The translations under genes and the position numbers were made by a program. The notes under the pieces were generated by a model, which saw nothing but the letters and a program-made list of their open reading frames with translations, ran no database searches and had not been told where the DNA came from. A DNA stretch of 64,000 nucleotides from Tetracentron sinense (taxonomy: Eukaryota > Streptophyta > Magnoliopsida > Trochodendrales > Trochodendraceae): NCBI GenBank assembly GCA_015143295.1, contig CM026574.1:8744938-8808937 (forward strand), in the 5' to 3' direction. Below are positions 10,895 to 22,403 of the stretch, one piece after another (the first letter of the stretch is position 1; each line of letters begins with the position of its first letter).

Positions 10895-12005
10895 GTAAAT
10901 TACACTCACCTCCCCGGAGTTTTGGTGAAATTTCATAAACTTTCCCTTTAGTTTCTGAAATCACACTGTCTTCCTGGTCAGCCTCTTAATATTAACAAAA
11001 TAACTTTAGGTTGATTATACTTGACCGCAATTAAAGAGGGCTCTACAAGCCACCATGTGTCCCTTTTAACACCCACTAACTTTGGTTAAGATTCACTCAT
11101 CCTTAGGATTCATTAATCTAACCTTGGTTATAAGAAAATAAAATAAAAAATATTAATCTTAGGTTAATTATGTTTAACCACAGTTAAAGGATCTCTCTAA
11201 GCCGCCATGTGTCTGTTTCAGCACCCACTAACTATGGTTAAAACTCACTCACCCCTAGGGTTCATCCATCAAACCTTGGTTTTTAGAAAAAAAAAAAAAC
11301 TTAGGTTGCTTATGCTTAACCACAATTAAAGGGAGCTCTAAAAGTCGCCACATGTCCCCTTTAATGCTCACTAACTATGGTTATAGGATTCATCCATTTA
11401 ACCTTGATTTTTAGAAAAAACAAAAAAAAACCCTAGGTTGATTATGCTTAACCACAATTAAAGGAGGCTCTACAAGCCACCACGTGTCTTCTTTAACACC
11501 CACTAATTGTGCTTAAGATTCACTCACCCCTAGGATTAATCCATCTAACCTTGCTTTTAAGAAAAAAATAAAAATATTAACCTTAGGTTAATTATATTTA
11601 ACCACAGTTAAAGGATTACTATAAGTCACCATGTGTCCCTTTTAATACCCACTAATTATAGTTAAGATTCACTCACCCCTAGAGTTCATCTATCTAACAT
11701 TGGTTTTTAGAATATATATATATATATATACTTGATTTTGGAAATATATATTAACCTTGAGTTGATATTATTAACCTTAGTTAGAAACTAATTATCATTT
11801 ATTTTATTGAATTAACTACTCTTGTGTTGAAAAAGGGTAATTCAGATATTTTAAAATGCTTAAATGATGGCATCATCAAAGTGCATCCATTAAGTAACGG
11901 TAAACTAAAGGGAATGGGGTATATGTTATTGACAACCAAAGTTGAGGGGAGGTCAATATAATTTTAGAAACTAGAGGGGGGTTTCTGAAATTTCATCAAA
12001 CCTCT
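10895..12005. mobile_element. Mutator-like non-autonomous element, copy 1, with five internal repeats
   Basis: The terminal regions are inverted and share TTTGGTGAAATTTCATAAAC (left) with TTTCTGAAATTTCATCAAAC (right, inverted) and the CTCCCC/GGGGAG blocks. The interior is an array of about five units of roughly 130-150 bp. Each has TTAACCACARTTAAAG, then CCACGTGTC-like and CACCCACTAA-TATGGTTAA, then a TCTAACCTTGGTTTTTAGAAAA tail. A second member with three units lies at 42661-43680 in the same orientation. No transposase is seen. The target duplication is unclear, so the superfamily is inferred from the relatives with 9-12 bp duplications. Confidence 0.65.
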
Positions 12006-14157
12006 CATTGATTGAACCAGCTCCGACTGAATGAAGGGGGAGAGGAAACGAGTTCTCCTCAAGAATGAACAATTTCATAAAGGAGGGTTGTTTTAGAATA
12101 TAATACGTATGAAATCCCTAATCTGGCAAGCTTTTTCGGCTTGTATGTTAGAGATAGTAAAACATATTGCAAATTCAGTTTGGGTTCGGCCATCCAATGC
12201 AAATGTCAAGGGAGGTGGAGGTGAGTGTAATTTACCCAATATTTTATTAAAAATGTTTCAACAAAATAATATTTCGGGCCCACAAAAATGCAACCAAACA
12301 CCGTCGTAACAGCTAGAAAAATAATTATAGATGTAAAGAGCTTCCAACTATTAGCCTAAATCTCCTTAGGAGGTGAGGGAGAATAAGAAAGGCTTAAGCA
12401 GAGGAAGAGATGCAGTCTCAAACAGTGAGCCGCGGTCTACTGTTGTAGACTTAAAACCATGGAGTAGAATTATGGCTACCAACTCACAAGACTCAAATAG
12501 AAATTTAGATCAATTCGAGTTTGATCTTATTGCAAAAATAAATAAAAGCTATCCTCAATATTAAAAAAAAATAAACTCTCTTAGAGAGAATGACATGTGG
12601 TTTTAGTGGTTTTTTGTGCAATCAAGTAAAGCAACATGATGAGTTCTTTGAGAGGTGATTGTTACTTTAACCAGCTGTACAAGTAGGAGCAGAGTCACAT
12701 GAGGGCCGGGTGGTTTCACCCCTTAAAATTTTTAGAATTTTTTTCACCATTAATACTTAAAGGCAAAGCCACCTGCAAGGGGGACTCTAGTCCCATGAAC
12801 ATTTGAGAAAAAAGGGCAAAATTTATATTATATTATTTAAATTTAAGAGGGCATAGGCATGGATAGTGGACAATTGCCTCCCTACACTTTTGAAGAGAAA
12901 AAAGAACTTATGTTTTGTACTATAAATTTAATGAAAAATAATCACCTCCTTGGTCCGTGATGTGGGGAGGTACGTCTCAGATCCCATTTTAATGCCACGT
13001 GTCCATTTTTTGGCTCTATTTAACTGTGGTTAAGATTCATTAACCTCTAAGGTTCACTCATCTACCTTTGGTTTTAAAACAAATAAATTATAAAAATTTA
13101 ACTATAGGGTTAAAACAATTTAACCCGAGTTCATGACAGGTGGAATGGGAGGCTTTGTGAGAGCAAGGAGCAACCAGTGGAGCAAACTATTGTTCATATT
13201 TAATTTAAGAGAGCATAGGAATGTGCAACGGGAGCTGCCCTAACTAAAAAAAATATTCTTTACAAATTTACAAATGGGCACAAACAGAGGAAATGGCTCA
13301 CGAAGGTGGGTACATTTGGGTTGAAAGGTTTCTTATTAGGTTGGTTTCTTTTTCTATCTGTTTATGAATAGGTCTGGTTTGGGGTTGAGGATATCTGGGC
13401 ACTCAACCCGACCGAACCGGGAAGCAATGCTTCCCCCATTGGTTGAGTATGCTTGGTGCCACTCACTTGACCTGGGATCAAGTCCCTGGAGAAGTGATGT
13501 TGAAAAATCCACCCGATCACTATATCCTTAAACAGATACTAACCTTGCTAATTAGAATAGTAGCCTAACCCTATATCGATCGCGAAAAAACGAAAACGAT
13601 CAAGCCCATTTCCACCCATACATGTGGACTGGTTGTATCTAATATTTGTTTAGTTTGTACTTTACTTTACACGTGGATTTGTTTATTTCAGAGTGTTTTT
13701 TACTCATCGAAACAGTAAAAAGAAGAATCCTTCCTGAGAAAAGCTCAAAAACCATTCATGGGTTTTTTCAGAAAAGAAAAACACAGAGATGGTACAGTTA
13801 CTTTACATTATAGAAGAAAAAAGTAACAGTTTTTTTGGTGTAAAGAGAGGGAGTTAGTGGAATAATGACTGAAATCAATGTAGCATGGGGAGGAGCTTAA
13901 GTCACCTAACTGATAACATGTGGGATCGGGGCGTTTAAACTTAAGGGTCACCCCTGCATTGAATATAGACAATGGTCTCGGGTTCAGAACCTGAATCTGT
14001 GGGACACACCCAACTTTTGTAGGGTTGCTCAACCAAACCATGCTAAGTCAGGCTAAACCGCTCAAATGGATGGACCACTGGCTGACCAGATGGGGGGACC
14101 TTATATTTTAAGGGTATGTCTTAAATGTTGGGACCAATGTTTATTCAAAAGTATGGT
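12006..14157. other. Intergenic sequence with MITE fragments
   Basis: 12990-13140 carries CCACGTGTCC and TTAACTGTGGTTAA (13020-13033), a fragment of the same Mutator-like family. 12690-12900 and 13190-13260 hold words like GAGGGCATAGG related to the hAT-like element at 5331-5810. No protein frame is convincing and no RNA gene is recognised. Confidence 0.45.
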
Positions 14158-14165
14158 CTACTGTT

Positions 14166-14431
14166 TAGGGGTAACAATGGGCTGGCCCACGGCCCGGCCT
14201 GCTGGAGTCTAAAGCCCGTGGTCCGTTTTGGTAGGCTTCTAACCCAGCTTGGACTAACTAACCTGGCGATTAGGCCCGTTTAGTTCATAGACAGAATTTT
14301 ACACATGACTTTTTAGACTGGTAGGCCCGGCCTAATTAAGCCTGTTCAATAAGTGAGCTGGCTCAGGTCAGCCCATTTATTAATTGTGCCAAGTTAGGCC
14401 CAGCCCAAAGTCAGCCCATTTACACCCCTAA
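14166..14431. mobile_element. hAT-type MITE, 266 bp
   Basis: The left end TAGGGGTAACAATGGGC mirrors the right end GCCCATTTACACCCCTAA. The flanking 8-mers CTACTGTT (14158-14165) and CTACTATT (14432-14439) match at seven of eight positions, as expected of a hAT target duplication. The interior is built from GGCCC and GGCCTAAT words. No coding sequence. Confidence 0.75.
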
Positions 14432-14439
14432 CTACTATT

Positions 14440-15495
14440 TGACCAAACAGAAACAGATTTGTCTTGTAAGGTAGTATGGTTTGGTTTGAATGAAGGAGGA
14501 GTCAGACAAAGTGCAAAAAGAGAGCAGACTACTAGAAACATTACTCTCCTCTTGGAAATTTGGAAAGCAATGAAAGAGTTGGTTTTTCAAGTGGCAGACA
14601 GATTTAGCAATGGAATTCTTAGGGAGAAAGATAGGCACCACTACCACTATGTATGTTGTCATGGAAAGTCTCATATCCAAACCAACTGAAACTAATTGCA
14701 ATGCTGCTGCTCTCATGTAAGAACTTGGGGCGTTTGGCAATCCCAAGTTTGTACAATTCAGTTTTGAATATACATGTATCATGTTTTAATACAATTCAGT
14801 TTTTAATATTCACTCAGGGGGCAATACCACTGAAAGTATTTATTTATTTATTGGTGAAAATAAAGTACTTATTTACAAATACAAAATAAGTGTGTTTTGA
14901 TAGAAATAAATAAATAATAAATAAAAGAAAATGATTGAAAACTACCCATAAGAGAGCTGGTCGTCCAATTGTACCATAGAATCTCTACATAGTAAAATTT
15001 CTTGATTGCCTTTGGCCATTCATGTAGGAGGTGAATCATTAATATCTTGTATTGTGCTTTTGCATTCTTTTTCAAATTTGTTTGTCATTTTATCATCGAA
15101 ACCCAAAATTATGTTTTTCTTTTCTTTTCCACACAACAATAATTATTTTGTTGATTACATATTATAAATAATATATTATTTCAAAAAAAATTATCTCTTC
15201 AATTTTCAAGCAATGTTGCACCTTACATGAAAATCTAATAATTTACAGTAACCAATTAATAAATCAAAAGTATATAAAAAAAAAAAATTTAAGCAATTGC
15301 ATAAGAAAACAAATTGTAAAAATAAATAAATGTGGGCTTTAAACAAAAGAAGAAGAACAAGAAGTAAAAGAAGTGTCTCTCAATCTTCTTTTCTGGATGA
15401 GAACAGTGAGAGGACTTCATTCTCTTCATCTGTGGGTGCAGACAGTTAGCAAAGACATTTTTTTTTTCAATTTCTTCTTGTGAGCAATCAAATCA
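14440..15495. other. AT-rich intergenic sequence
   Basis: Runs of ATAAAT and A-tracts dominate. I see no gene, RNA or clear transposon end here. Confidence 0.45.
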
Positions 15496-15529
15496 GACAA
15501 GTTCAAAAGTTTCCGGGGTACTTACTGGA

Positions 15530-15660
15530 ACAAGTTTACTTTCGAGGAATGGCTGTTAAATCCTGAAGGTCGGCCCCAGGTAAGCCATCTGCACCAAGAG
15601 TTAGTCTTAGGGAGGGCAAAATCAACTTTAAGGACATTGGAACCTACCATGCCTCAGTAG
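15530..15660 (-). other. Unassigned possible exon
   Basis: On the minus strand, a GGTAG acceptor-like site near 15648 is followed by an open stretch. It reads about 38 residues, including LTLGADGLPGADLQDL, and ends at a stop after IPRK. I do not recognise the family. It could be a 3' exon of a decayed host gene linked to the thaumatin-like pseudogene nearby, or chance. Confidence 0.25.
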
Positions 15661-16070
15661 CTAAACCGATAAGTTTCACCTTCTACTTTACTTTTGCCAT
15701 TTATGATAGTCATTGCTGCTTTTATTTGGCCAAATCGATCTTACTATTACTGCTACTTCGGTCAGTTACTCCATAAAATGGTTTGTTGGATGCATGTAGG
15801 CTTCATTTGTTTCAATGTTAAATAGGGGAAAACAAATGTAATCATGCCTGTTTGGTTGCACGTAAAATCTTTCGGAAGTAAAATGTTTTACAAGAGCTTT
15901 TGTAAAAAAAAAAAAGTCAGAAAATTTACAAGCTATTGAAGAACCTTTCCAATGAAGAAGAACTGAAAGTTCAAAGAGGCAGAAAAGAATCTAAGAGGGA
16001 ACCTCAATTACGTACATATAGATCTCGAGGTTCTAAAAACTGAATGGCAACGTAATTTTAAAACATAATC

Positions 16071-16206
16071 CAAAGATTAATCATCAACCATAATGTCAGC
16101 ATAGCGGCCCACCATTTCCATTTCCCAGCAAACAATTTTATGCACTCCAATCCATTGCAGACGACCTTGTTGTTCTGCTACACGCAACACGATTTGCTTC
16201 CTGGAG
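16071..16206 (-). other. Unassigned open segment upstream-adjacent to thaumatin pseudogene
   Basis: The minus strand has an open frame of about 42 residues, with RKQIVLRVAEQQGRLQWIG and ending MVGRYADIMVDD before a stop. Its composition looks protein-like, but I cannot name it. It lies about 100 bp beyond the 3' end of the thaumatin-like remnant, so it may be an unrelated host fragment. Confidence 0.25.
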
Positions 16207-16289
16207 TCAATAGCAACTTAGTAAGTGTTTGTTAAAAATTATAAACAAGGATTAGTGAAAAACACACATGACTGCATTAACGGATAAGG

Positions 16290-16900
16290 CAATGCCATCT
16301 TCTGAGGGTCTGTCTGCCCGGATACAGCATCATGCATAGGGCATGTAAAAAAAAACCCTCCTTAGCTGGATGAACAGAAGGTGATGATGTAGTGGGGTCG
16401 TCATAGGTATAATTGTAATGAGCGGGGCATGCCTCCTTGACCTTCTTTGAGTAGTATGTCGACCAACATATTGCTGAGTTTCCCTACAACAGTACTCGTC
16501 CGTGTTAAAAACATCACATGCACTTTGACATCCAATGATCTTCCATTAATTTTAACGGTGAGCTCTGACAGAAAATTGGGCCTTGAAATCACCATTGCAT
16601 TCGGCAATTCTGCAGTTTCCCCTCCCACTAATGAGTGTAACAACTAACGGTAAGTTGAACCCGTCAACAAGGCTAACATCATAAAAATAAGTGATGCTAG
16701 GGAAAATTCGGCAATTGTCTCGGAGATTGCTCGAGGCTGTACAATTTAAAGTGTTCCACAGCTACCAGTTTGGCATGTGCCATTACCATTTTTGTCAAAG
16801 TTGCAACCAGCTAGACCCCATATCCGGCCGGACCAACAGATGGGAGTGATTGGCCAGATTTTATCAAGTTCTGACCGGGCATATTGGTGAAGAATTCTCA
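16290..16900 (-). pseudogene. Thaumatin-like protein (PR-5 family) pseudogene
   Basis: Minus-strand fragments follow the thaumatin order. First CWSGRIWG, then GCNFDKNGNGTCQTGSCG (around 16840-16760), then FYDVSLVDGFNLPLVVT (around 16690-16630), NCRIAECNGDF, CQSACDVF and DEYCC (around 16530-16480), and finally ACPAHYNYTYDD and FTCP near 16430-16320. These are the conserved cysteine blocks of secreted PR-5 defence proteins. Frame changes separate the blocks, and two in-frame stops lie in the middle block (about 16545-16555). No signal peptide or proper N-terminus is found. It is a host gene copy that has decayed. Confidence in the family is high; the limits are approximate. Confidence 0.85.
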
Positions 16901-16909
16901 CCAATTCAG

Positions 16910-17535
16910 ACAATTTTGCACCTGCCTACCAAAAAAAAAAAGAAAGAAAAATCAGAAATTGAAAATTCAGCAAATGGTGTGGAGATTAATGCAGGCTAGT
17001 CATGAATCTTATCTTAAATCCAAGAAAATATTTTTTTGAGAGTCAAAGTGTTCTATTAGATTGTGAAAGAGTTTATGAGCTTACATACCGATAAAAAAAA
17101 AGTTTATGAGTTGAGAGATCAAGAATCAGCTAATGAATAATCAAATATTATAAAAATTAACTAAAAATAAAACCCATTTTTTTGATCCTCTTGACAAATT
17201 ACCCTTGAGAATTCAAAGAGAATTGAAACACCATAAAAGAACTATTAACAAGAAGACAACTAGACAGAAGCAAATTATAAAAAACACAAATAAACCAGAG
17301 AAAAAGAAAAACTAGGATTAAGAGATACAATTACTAATGTAACTATAATTACAATTAATAAGGCTGTTAAAAGTACACTAAGATGTTTAGCTCTCTCTCT
17401 GTCTCTCTCTCTCTCTCTAAGGCAAAAAAGAGTACAGTGCAAAAATAAGGTTCACAAAGAATATGAACGAGAGAACAACCAGACTAAAACAGCTCAAAAG
17501 AAATAGTAAAAAGAGATCAAACTACTATGCTTGGC
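16910..17535. other. AT-rich intergenic sequence with a CT microsatellite
   Basis: A (CT)n run spans 17391-17418. The rest is A-rich and carries no gene I can support. Confidence 0.5.
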
Positions 17536-17539
17536 TCAG

Positions 17540-19080
17540 TAATAACCCAGTGAATTGAGATCACAAAATCCTTCATGATGGCACACAAGGAATGGAGAAG
17601 CTGACATGTAGTTGAATAGATAAAACCCAACTGTTCCGTTCAGTCCAGATGGACCACCCTATAACACCCAATAGTGAAGTCCTAACCACAGAATTAGGAG
17701 CATCCAACAGAACCGATAACCAACCCGATCAAGAATCTTCAAAGGGACCAAGGAAAGATCCAAACGATCCCCAGTGGGAGGAGAAACTGTCACCGGCTCC
17801 TCAGACCTATGGCACATAAAGTTCGCATGTGGGTATCTTGTCCAATGATGCCAACCAAAGGAAGAAGGATACATTTGACGGAATGCCAAGATTCCACACA
17901 ACCCGATATTTAAAATGCAAGCTAGAACTGACCCGTAAAGATTGGAAGAAGGATCTCACTGAGATTTGACCTTTGGTATCCCTAGACTATAAACGATCGT
18001 ATCTCCGTAGGGGAAAGGGATGATAGAAGACAGACGATTCAACAAACGAAGAAGGTCAACTACCTCCTATCGTTTAGATTACGTCTAAACCTAGAAAGAA
18101 GAGGCAACCTCCTCAAAATAGGAGGCCACCATCAACTTCCTATCTGACGGTAGAGACCAAAGATTCCCAAAGTCTACCCGAAGGGGATTCGGACCACACT
18201 AACATCATCCCAAAACTTACCTCCAATTCAATACCTATCCAGAATCTTAACATCTTTTTTTAATTCCAACTGGATATTTAAGATAGCTTTTCATAGCCCA
18301 CACCATAGGAACCTTTCACGTCTTTTGATTCCCATGCATTTAAAGGCCAAACTTTGTGACAATAACCTTCCTCCGAAGACTCTCCCTCTCCACTCTGAAC
18401 CTCCATAACCATTTCCCTAGAAGAGCTTTATTAAACTTCACCAAAGGACCCCCCCCCCCCCCCCCAAAATCACAAGAGACCGAATTCCAATCCACCCGAT
18501 GATATTTTTCTCCCAACCCGTTCCTTCCATAAGAACATCCTATGTAAACTCTCCAGCTTGACCGCAATAGAGACTGGGATGGAAAGGAGAGACATAAAGT
18601 AGGTCAAAAGACTACTCAGAGTGCTTTTTAAGAGGGTGAGACAACCCCTTTTAAAGATATAGACTTTTCCAACCATCTAACCCTTTCGACAACCGATTAA
18701 CGACAAAGTCCCAAGCCGATTCTCATGCAATGGCCTAAAACATTGGATGAGAATAAGGATGAGCAATAGCGTCAGCTGTTGCGCTGTTGCCCAAATGTGG
18801 CAGAAAAGGCACCACGTCATCCAACTGCATTCAATCTTGATGTGAAAGTGGGATACAAGTATGTTAGTTGATGTGATGTCTTTTACACCACATTTGGGCA
18901 ACAGGTCAACAACGGACGTTGTTACTTTATCCGTTCTCCTTGCATGATTAGAAAATTCCTTTCCCAACTGTTTCTTGCAGTCTCTTAAAAGTTCTTCCCC
19001 TCTTAACCCTCTTCTCAAATGCCATAAGGGAAATGCGAGTCCCAATCGCATCAACCATTAATTGCCCCTATAAAATGAAA
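17540..19080 (-). mobile_element. L1-type LINE fragment (3' half of ORF2)
   Basis: Minus-strand frames show the C-terminal part of reverse transcriptase and beyond. [21 protein letters not shown] with FLWKERVG lies at about 18660-18500. It is followed by LVKFNKALLGKWLWRF (about 18460-18390). Near 17900-17850 comes the zinc-binding RVT tail, with VSFFLWLASLDKI. The fragment is broken by many frame changes and is interrupted by a small MITE (18768-18921) and by a C17 tract (18449-18465). The 5' half is missing. It is an old, dead copy. Confidence 0.85.
18768..18921. mobile_element. Small foldback MITE inside the LINE, about 154 bp
   Basis: The left arm contains CTGTTGCCCAAATGTGG and the right arm its complement, CCACATTTGGGCAACAG, with outer parts AGCGTC and GACGTT also pairing. 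No convincing target duplication was seen. It interrupts the LINE reading frame. Confidence 0.6.
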
Positions 19081-19284
19081 AACTCAATTATTTTAGGACA
19101 AGACCCCCAAAAAAAGTGTCAAATTTTTCTTTAAGGGTAATTAATGGTTGACCCGATTGGGGCTAGCATTCCCCAATTCATAATGGACCCACCCAATGCT
19201 GCCATGTGGCAATCAAGTAACCACCTCCTATATTTGAGGACTTTACACATTGGTATGGCCAATTAGCATGGACCCACCCCACAC

Positions 19285-20194
19285 CAAGGTATTAAAAATC
19301 AACTCAATTTGATCAACTTCAACCGAATTGAGTCGACTTCGTTGGTGACCGAAGTAAAATCAACTTGTAATTTAAAAATAATGGAATTTGTGATGCAATT
19401 CGGTCAACTTCGGTAGACTTCGGTCGAAACCGAAAATTTTATTAGTAAAATTAGATTGTTTGCGAGTTAAATAGATTTCTAGACAACAGAAATTTAAAGA
19501 ATCCAATTGCAAGTTTATAAATTTCAAGAATCCAATTGAGATTTGAGACAAAGCACAACAAAAAAGTAAAGAATCGCATGTGAGAAGTGGAAAAAAAAAA
19601 GGAAGAGAAGAGAGAGAACCAGGTTCGGCAAAGGAATTTGAGGTGAATAGCCGAATAGGTTCAGGCCTTAGGGTACTCACCTAGAGGAATAGAAGTCGAG
19701 TTTTCCGTCACCATCCATTGCCATTGCCATCGCCGATCGCAGAGAGCCAAACCCTAGGTTTGTTCGACTTCTCTCGTTCTCCCTCTCCTATTTCCAATTC
19801 GTGAATGAGAATAGGTTTTAGGTTTTAACCTTAAGTTAAATGGGTATTGGGTAATGCTATTACCACTCCCATCTTCTTTCGGTTTAAAGGTATTGGGTAA
19901 AGCTATTACCACTCCCATCTTCTTTTGTTTCTTGAGCACCCCTTGTCACTTAATATGATTCTCACATTTGATACTCTACATGCTTGCATCCAGTAGTATA
20001 ATGAATTCTATATGTGTATTTATAATTAAATATTGAACATCTAAAGTTTCATCTTAAAATTCCAATGTTTTCTTAGAGTTTCCTAAACTTCTTTAAGTTT
20101 TACATAACTTCCTCGCACTTCCTTAAACTTCCTCGAATTGAGTCAACTTCCTTAGCGAACGAAGTTTATACCGAAGCCGAAGTTTAATACCTTG
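19285..20194. mobile_element. hAT-type element, 910 bp, with possible captured host exon
   Basis: The ends CAAGGTATTAAA and TTTAATACCTTG are perfect 12-bp inverted repeats. The flanking 8-mers CCCCACAC (19277-19284) and CTCCACAC (20195-20202) match at seven of eight positions. Subterminal blocks repeat GACTTCGGT / ACCGAAGT words. The middle (about 19440-19930) looks unlike the ends and may hold the start of a host gene on the minus strand, described separately. A relative lies inside the LINE in the selenoprotein-K-like intron (ends 54831). Confidence 0.82.
19680..19733 (-). other. Possible captured first exon inside the hAT element
   Basis: On the minus strand an ATG in GCGATGGCAATGG context opens a short frame, MAMAMDGDGKLDFYSS. 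It runs into TCTAG followed by GTGAGTACC, a good plant 5' splice site. Intron-like T-rich sequence follows. This is the look of a host first exon plus start of intron carried by a transposon. No donor gene can be named and no downstream exon is present. Confidence 0.4.
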
Positions 20195-20202
20195 CTCCAC
20201 AC

Positions 20203-20704
20203 TAGATCATCCACATCAATGGGATCAATGAGATGGGCATCAACGTCTAATCTGAAGTGGAATCATAGTCAAACTTGAGCATCGGGTTACCATATCAAGA
20301 TTTCTAGCACAAAACTATCCAAATATAGTATAAGCATGTGTTAGACAATTGCTTCATCTTTGCTGTTTCCAGCTCTGTAATCATCAAATTCTGCAAAAGC
20401 GTGCTCACCGGGCCTAATCCTCGTTGTGTAACTCATGTTGCAAACATGACTGTCAATAAGTATTTTCAACGACAAATAGACAAATGAATTTGGTTGCTTC
20501 TTCCTTCATTTTATCATTGATTTGCATTTCCATATGTATTATTATTATGTAAACTGGACTTTTTCCCTGCTTTACTTCTCATGATGCCTACTAATGTCTT
20601 GGTGAGTGGCCCCTACAAGATGGTTGGGTTTTGGTCTCCCCTGCTAAAAAGTAAAGCAAAGCTACTCTCACCCCAAAACTTTATTCTTTTCCAATATATC
20701 TATC

Positions 20705-20767
<63 letters not shown>

Positions 20768-20860
20768 TTACTTTTTCCCATCTTCCTCCTTTTGTAATGT
20801 AGAATATGGTCTAAACGCAACAAGGGTCAATTTTCAATTAAAATTTTTACAATCTTTTAG
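20203..20860. other. Intergenic sequence with a TA/GA microsatellite
   Basis: Compound microsatellite: (TA)n at about 20705-20726 followed by (GA)n to about 20758. No gene is recognised in the rest. Confidence 0.55.
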
Positions 20861-20869
20861 CCTAGCCCC

Positions 20870-22265
20870 TTCAGATCTCTTTCCTCATAGGATTGTGTGG
20901 AACCCCAATATCTCATTTAAGGTATCATTCTTCCTCTAGAATGCTGCTTTGAATTAAAGTTTTACTTGTGATCACTTGAAAAATAGATAACGGAGGATGG
21001 CTAATTTGTGTTTTTCGTGCCTGCATGTGGAAGATTCAATGGATCACTTACTTTTGCATTGACCTATTGCATCCAATGTAGTCAAAATGTTGCCTGGGCT
21101 AGGCCACCGCCTCACCTAGCCAAGAACCATATCGCCTAGATCATGGTCTAAGCGAGCACTCACTAAATCTTATATACTATTACATAATATAAATTATAAA
21201 CAAACAAAAAAAATTGATCACCTAGGCATCGCATAAGCCTAGGTGTCACCTCGCCTCGAAAACCCTCGATCACCTAGGCGCCGCTTGGACGTTTTGACTA
21301 CACTGATTTTGTCTGATATTCGGGCATACTTCCTATCTTGAGTAAGAGTGGATTGGGTCACTCCTTTCTTTGATTCTTTCACAACTTCTTATTTTGTTGG
21401 TCGTTGATTAGGTTGGACAATTCCTGGAGACTCTTTGGTTGGTTCTTCCAGTAGCAATTTCGTGGTCAATATGGAATGAGAGAAACAAGAGAACTTTTGA
21501 GGACTCCCAATCTACCACTCTCGTATTTGCTCGAGAATTAAGTTACTCATTCCTGAGTAGAGTTCAATACGACAAGCGGTGAGGATTTAGGTAGTTTGAT
21601 GGGGTGAGAATTGTATTGTCAAGGCAATCTAGGCAATTTGGGTTACCTAAAGTTCAGCTGAGAGAGTAATCTTTACCTTATTTCTGCTTGTTTCGTTTTG
21701 TTTATCTTTCGAGTTTATATGACTGAAAACTCATTTTGTCACTACTTATTGTTGCTTTTGTATCTTGTTTAATTATATTATGACATGAGATTTACCAATC
21801 ACAAAAATGTATACAAGTTATGTCGTGCATGTGCATGGCTTGTTTTAATTTGCATTATGTTCAACAAAAAATGTAGTACAAGAGAACTTTTGAGGACTCC
21901 CGATCTACCCCTTTCGTATTTGCTCAAGAATTAAGTTACTCATTCTTGAGTAGAGTTCAACATGGCAGGGCAGTGAGGATTTGGGTAGTTTGATGGAGTG
22001 AGAATTGTATCGTCAAGGCAATCTGGGTTGCCTAAAGTTCAGCCCAGAGAGTTATCTTTACCTTATTTCTGCTTGTTTCATTTCGTTTATCTTTCGAGTT
22101 TATATGCCTGTAAACTCATATTGTTACTACCTATTATTGCTTTTGTATCTTGTTTAATTATAATATGACAGGAGATTTACCGATCACAAAAATGTATACA
22201 AGTTATGTCGTGCGCATGCATGGCTTGTTTTAATTTGCATTATGTTTAAAAAAAAATGTAGTACC
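20870..22265 (+). mobile_element. L1-type LINE 3' fragment, with tandemly duplicated tail
   Basis: Plus-strand frames give the RVT zinc-binding tail: NISFKVSFFL, then CLHVEDSMDHLLLHCPIAS (about 21010-21073), where a hAT MITE interrupts. After it come remnants of the ORF2 end and the 3' UTR. The last about 390 bp is duplicated head to tail (21485-21877 and 21878-22264, about 90% alike by eye), each ending in AAAAAATGTAGTAC. The copy is dead and 5'-truncated. Confidence 0.8.
21074..21305. mobile_element. hAT-type MITE nested in the LINE, 232 bp
   Basis: The ends CAATGTAGTCAAAATGT and ACGTTTTGACTACACTG are matched inverted repeats. The flanks ATTGCATC and ATTTTGTC agree at five of eight positions, as in an eroded hAT duplication. 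The interior consists of CACCTAGGC / GCCTAGG words. Confidence 0.75.
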
Positions 22266-22360
22266 AAATTCAATTAAATCACTCATCAAAATTGATACCA
22301 AGCACCTGATTCAGTCGGCCCATAAATAATTGTTGTAAACAGGTGCTTTACTCTTATTAT

Positions 22361-22362
<2 letters not shown>

Positions 22363-22399
<37 letters not shown>
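22363..22399. repeat. (AT)n microsatellite
   Basis: About 18 AT units in an AT-rich context. Confidence 0.9.

Positions 22400-22403
<4 letters not shown>

Noticed and set aside
12109-12309. Short open frame at 12.1 kb as a small gene
   Set aside because: No homology, no splice context, and it overlaps decayed repeat sequence.
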